A stretch of 6,772 nucleotides of DNA, taken from assembly GCA_964353225.1 (NCBI GenBank), contig CAYGVA010000227.1, positions 1-6,772 of the forward strand. The letters run 5' to 3'. Position 1 is the stretch's first letter. The number at the start of each line of letters is the position of its first letter. Of the stretch, positions 6,110-6,772 are shown piece by piece. The notes below the pieces were generated by a model, which worked only from the letters and a program-made list of their open reading frames with translations, had not been told where the DNA came from and searched no databases. Source of the DNA: PCC-6406 sp964353225 (GTDB lineage Bacteria > Cyanobacteriota > Cyanobacteriia > Phormidesmidales > Phormidesmidaceae). The translations under genes and the position numbers were made by a program.

Positions 6110-6394
6110 TCACTCTGCAGCCGCTTCTCCCATCAAGGCAAAGAAGCCGGGAGGCTTACCCGAAGCCGAGGCCGTCCCTGATTTTTCATAAATCTGTACG
6201 GCGGCCACTTCGCTGGTCAGCACAGTGATGGCCTTACCAGGGATCTGATCACAGGTCAGTTCCAAAACAACCGTAGTGCCAGACTTAAGCGCATCCGTCA
6301 GACGGTTGTAATCGGCCTGGGCTGCCTCCAATTCTTGCTTTTGGACCGCAATGGGTAGAGGACTATGCTTCAGGTTGAGTTCGAGGGTATACAT
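6110..6394 (-). CDS. UPF0367 family protein
   Basis: This small protein of 94 residues has unknown function, and I know the family from cyanobacteria and related phototrophs. It begins MYTLELNLKHSPLPIAVQ, then carries a helical acidic segment (ELEAAQADYNRLTDALKSG), a strand-rich middle (TTVVLELTCDQIPGKAITVL) and an Ala/Gly-rich end with SGKPPGFFALMGEAAAE. No signal peptide or membrane helix is seen, so it is likely soluble. The match is by recall of the family pattern: the N-terminal YxLELxLK and the PGFFA near the end. The ATG at 6394 has no strong ribosome binding site. The gene faces away from psbD and shares a 323-nt upstream region with it. On its other side the ABC ATPase gene follows after a 124-nt gap, possibly in one transcript. 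Confidence 0.85.
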   Translation of the reverse strand: MYTLELNLKHSPLPIAVQKQELEAAQADYNRLTDALKSGTTVVLELTCDQIPGKAITVLTSEVAAVQIYEKSGTASASGKPPGFFALMGEAAAE

Positions 6395-6469
6395 CGCGTT
6401 CTAATGCGCTCACAAATATAGATAGAGGATCATGCCGGAGTCTAGCCATCGGTGAATCAATCACGATTG

Positions 6470-6498
6470 TTGACTAGATGCGGCCCCCTGAGTCTAAC
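6470..6498 (+). promoter_or_regulatory. Candidate distal psbD promoter
   Basis: TTGACT (6470-6475) and TCTAAC (6493-6498) stand 17 bp apart, matching the sigma-70 -35 and -10 consensus at five and four of six bases. Transcription would start near 6505, giving a leader of about 210 nt before psbD. The alternative CATAAT at 6597-6602 would start near 6609 but has no good -35 box. Confidence 0.35.
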
Positions 6499-6570
6499 AA
6501 CCAATGTAAATGGGTGGACGCTGCTGGCCCTAAATACCACTACCCCCTGCATCACCCCTCAATATTGTTT

Positions 6571-6588
6571 ATAGTAAAGATTAGTAAA
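6571..6588 (-). promoter_or_regulatory. HLR1-like element (RpaB-type high-light box) upstream of psbD
   Basis: On the minus strand this reads TTTACTAA-TC-TTTACTAT: two direct 8-bp repeats separated by 2 bp. The known HLR1 consensus is two (G/T)TTACA(T/A)(T/A) units with the same 2-bp spacing. Each unit here differs only by T for A at the sixth base. RpaB binds HLR1 to control photosystem and high-light genes in cyanobacteria. If the CATAAT at 6597 is the -10 box, the element would overlap the -35 region, a position that favours repression. Confidence 0.55.
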
Positions 6589-6704
6589 GTCCCACTCATA
6601 ATATCGGGACCTTATGTAAATGAGCCTAGGCTTCATGGCGCACCTTGTTTAAGTTGCGGCTCAGCAGTTTTAGGTTCTCCGCACTGATTTTGATTTTACG
6701 ATTT

Positions 6705-6708
6705 GGAG
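6705..6708 (+). promoter_or_regulatory. psbD ribosome binding site
   Basis: GGAG stands 9 nt upstream of the ATG at 6718, within TTTGGAGAATCGCGCG. This is normal Shine-Dalgarno spacing and supports the chosen psbD start. Confidence 0.7.
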
Positions 6709-6717
6709 AATCGCGCG

Positions 6718-6772
6718 ATGACCATTGCTATGGGAAGAGCGCAAGCCCAGCGAGGATGGTTCGACGTCCTTG
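6718..6772 (+). CDS. psbD: Photosystem II D2 protein, N-terminal fragment
   Basis: D2 is one half of the photosystem II reaction-centre heterodimer in the thylakoid membrane; it binds chlorophyll, pheophytin and plastoquinone QA. Only the first 18 codons are present before the window ends: MTIAMGRAQAQRGWFDVL. The MTIA start, the GRA and the RGWFDVL block are characteristic of cyanobacterial and plastid D2. The gene continues past the right edge and usually overlaps psbC downstream. The upstream DNA carries an HLR1-like box, consistent with light-intensity control. Confidence 0.97.
   Translation, partial: MTIAMGRAQAQRGWFDVL

Larger units (their letters stand above)
6395..6717. promoter_or_regulatory. 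Divergent control region between the UPF0367 gene and psbD
   Basis: These 323 nt contain no likely gene. The psbD half holds an HLR1-like repeat, isolated half-sites and more than one candidate -10 hexamer, listed separately where useful. On the UPF0367 side, the minus strand reads TATCTATATT about 15-25 nt upstream of the start codon, which could be a -10 region, but no matching -35 box is clear. Confidence 0.6.

Overview
The window is a stretch of cyanobacterial chromosome. The right edge holds the first 18 codons of psbD (photosystem II D2). A UPF0367-family gene sits next to it, a family I know from oxygenic phototrophs. I also count at least six copies of the cyanobacterial HIP1 octamer GCGATCGC (starts at 68, 1342, 3658, 4253, 5534 and 5546). 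I cannot name the genus from this sequence.

Layout, left to right. Positions 1-966 (+) are the 3' part of a family-4-type glycosyltransferase whose start lies outside the window. It converges on a two-gene minus-strand unit. The upstream gene (3883-2537) encodes a STAND/NB-ARC ATPase with an N-terminal HTH-like domain. The downstream gene (2525-1008), 11 nt further on and with its own ribosome binding site, encodes a TPR-repeat protein. Together they look like one STAND receptor split into a switch subunit and a sensor subunit. The 307-nt gap upstream (3884-4190) is AT-rich and packed with repeats and palindromes next to a plausible promoter.

Next comes cobM (5012-4191, minus), a B12-pathway methyltransferase. 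Its last codons lie inside a perfect 21-bp inverted repeat. A 286-nt gap (5013-5298) holds a strong hairpin terminator best oriented for a plus-strand transcript, although no convincing plus-strand gene precedes it, so a small RNA is possible. Two minus-strand genes follow, reading leftwards: the UPF0367 protein (6394-6110), then an ECF/CbiO-type ABC ATPase (5985-5299).

The 323-nt divergent region (6395-6717) between the UPF0367 gene and psbD contains an HLR1-like direct repeat, the RpaB-type high-light box, plus two isolated half-sites, candidate promoter hexamers and a psbD ribosome binding site.

The genes fall into separate jobs: glycan transfer, STAND signalling or defence, corrinoid synthesis, micronutrient uptake and photosystem II. 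The least ordinary part is the split STAND/TPR pair with its repeat-rich control region.
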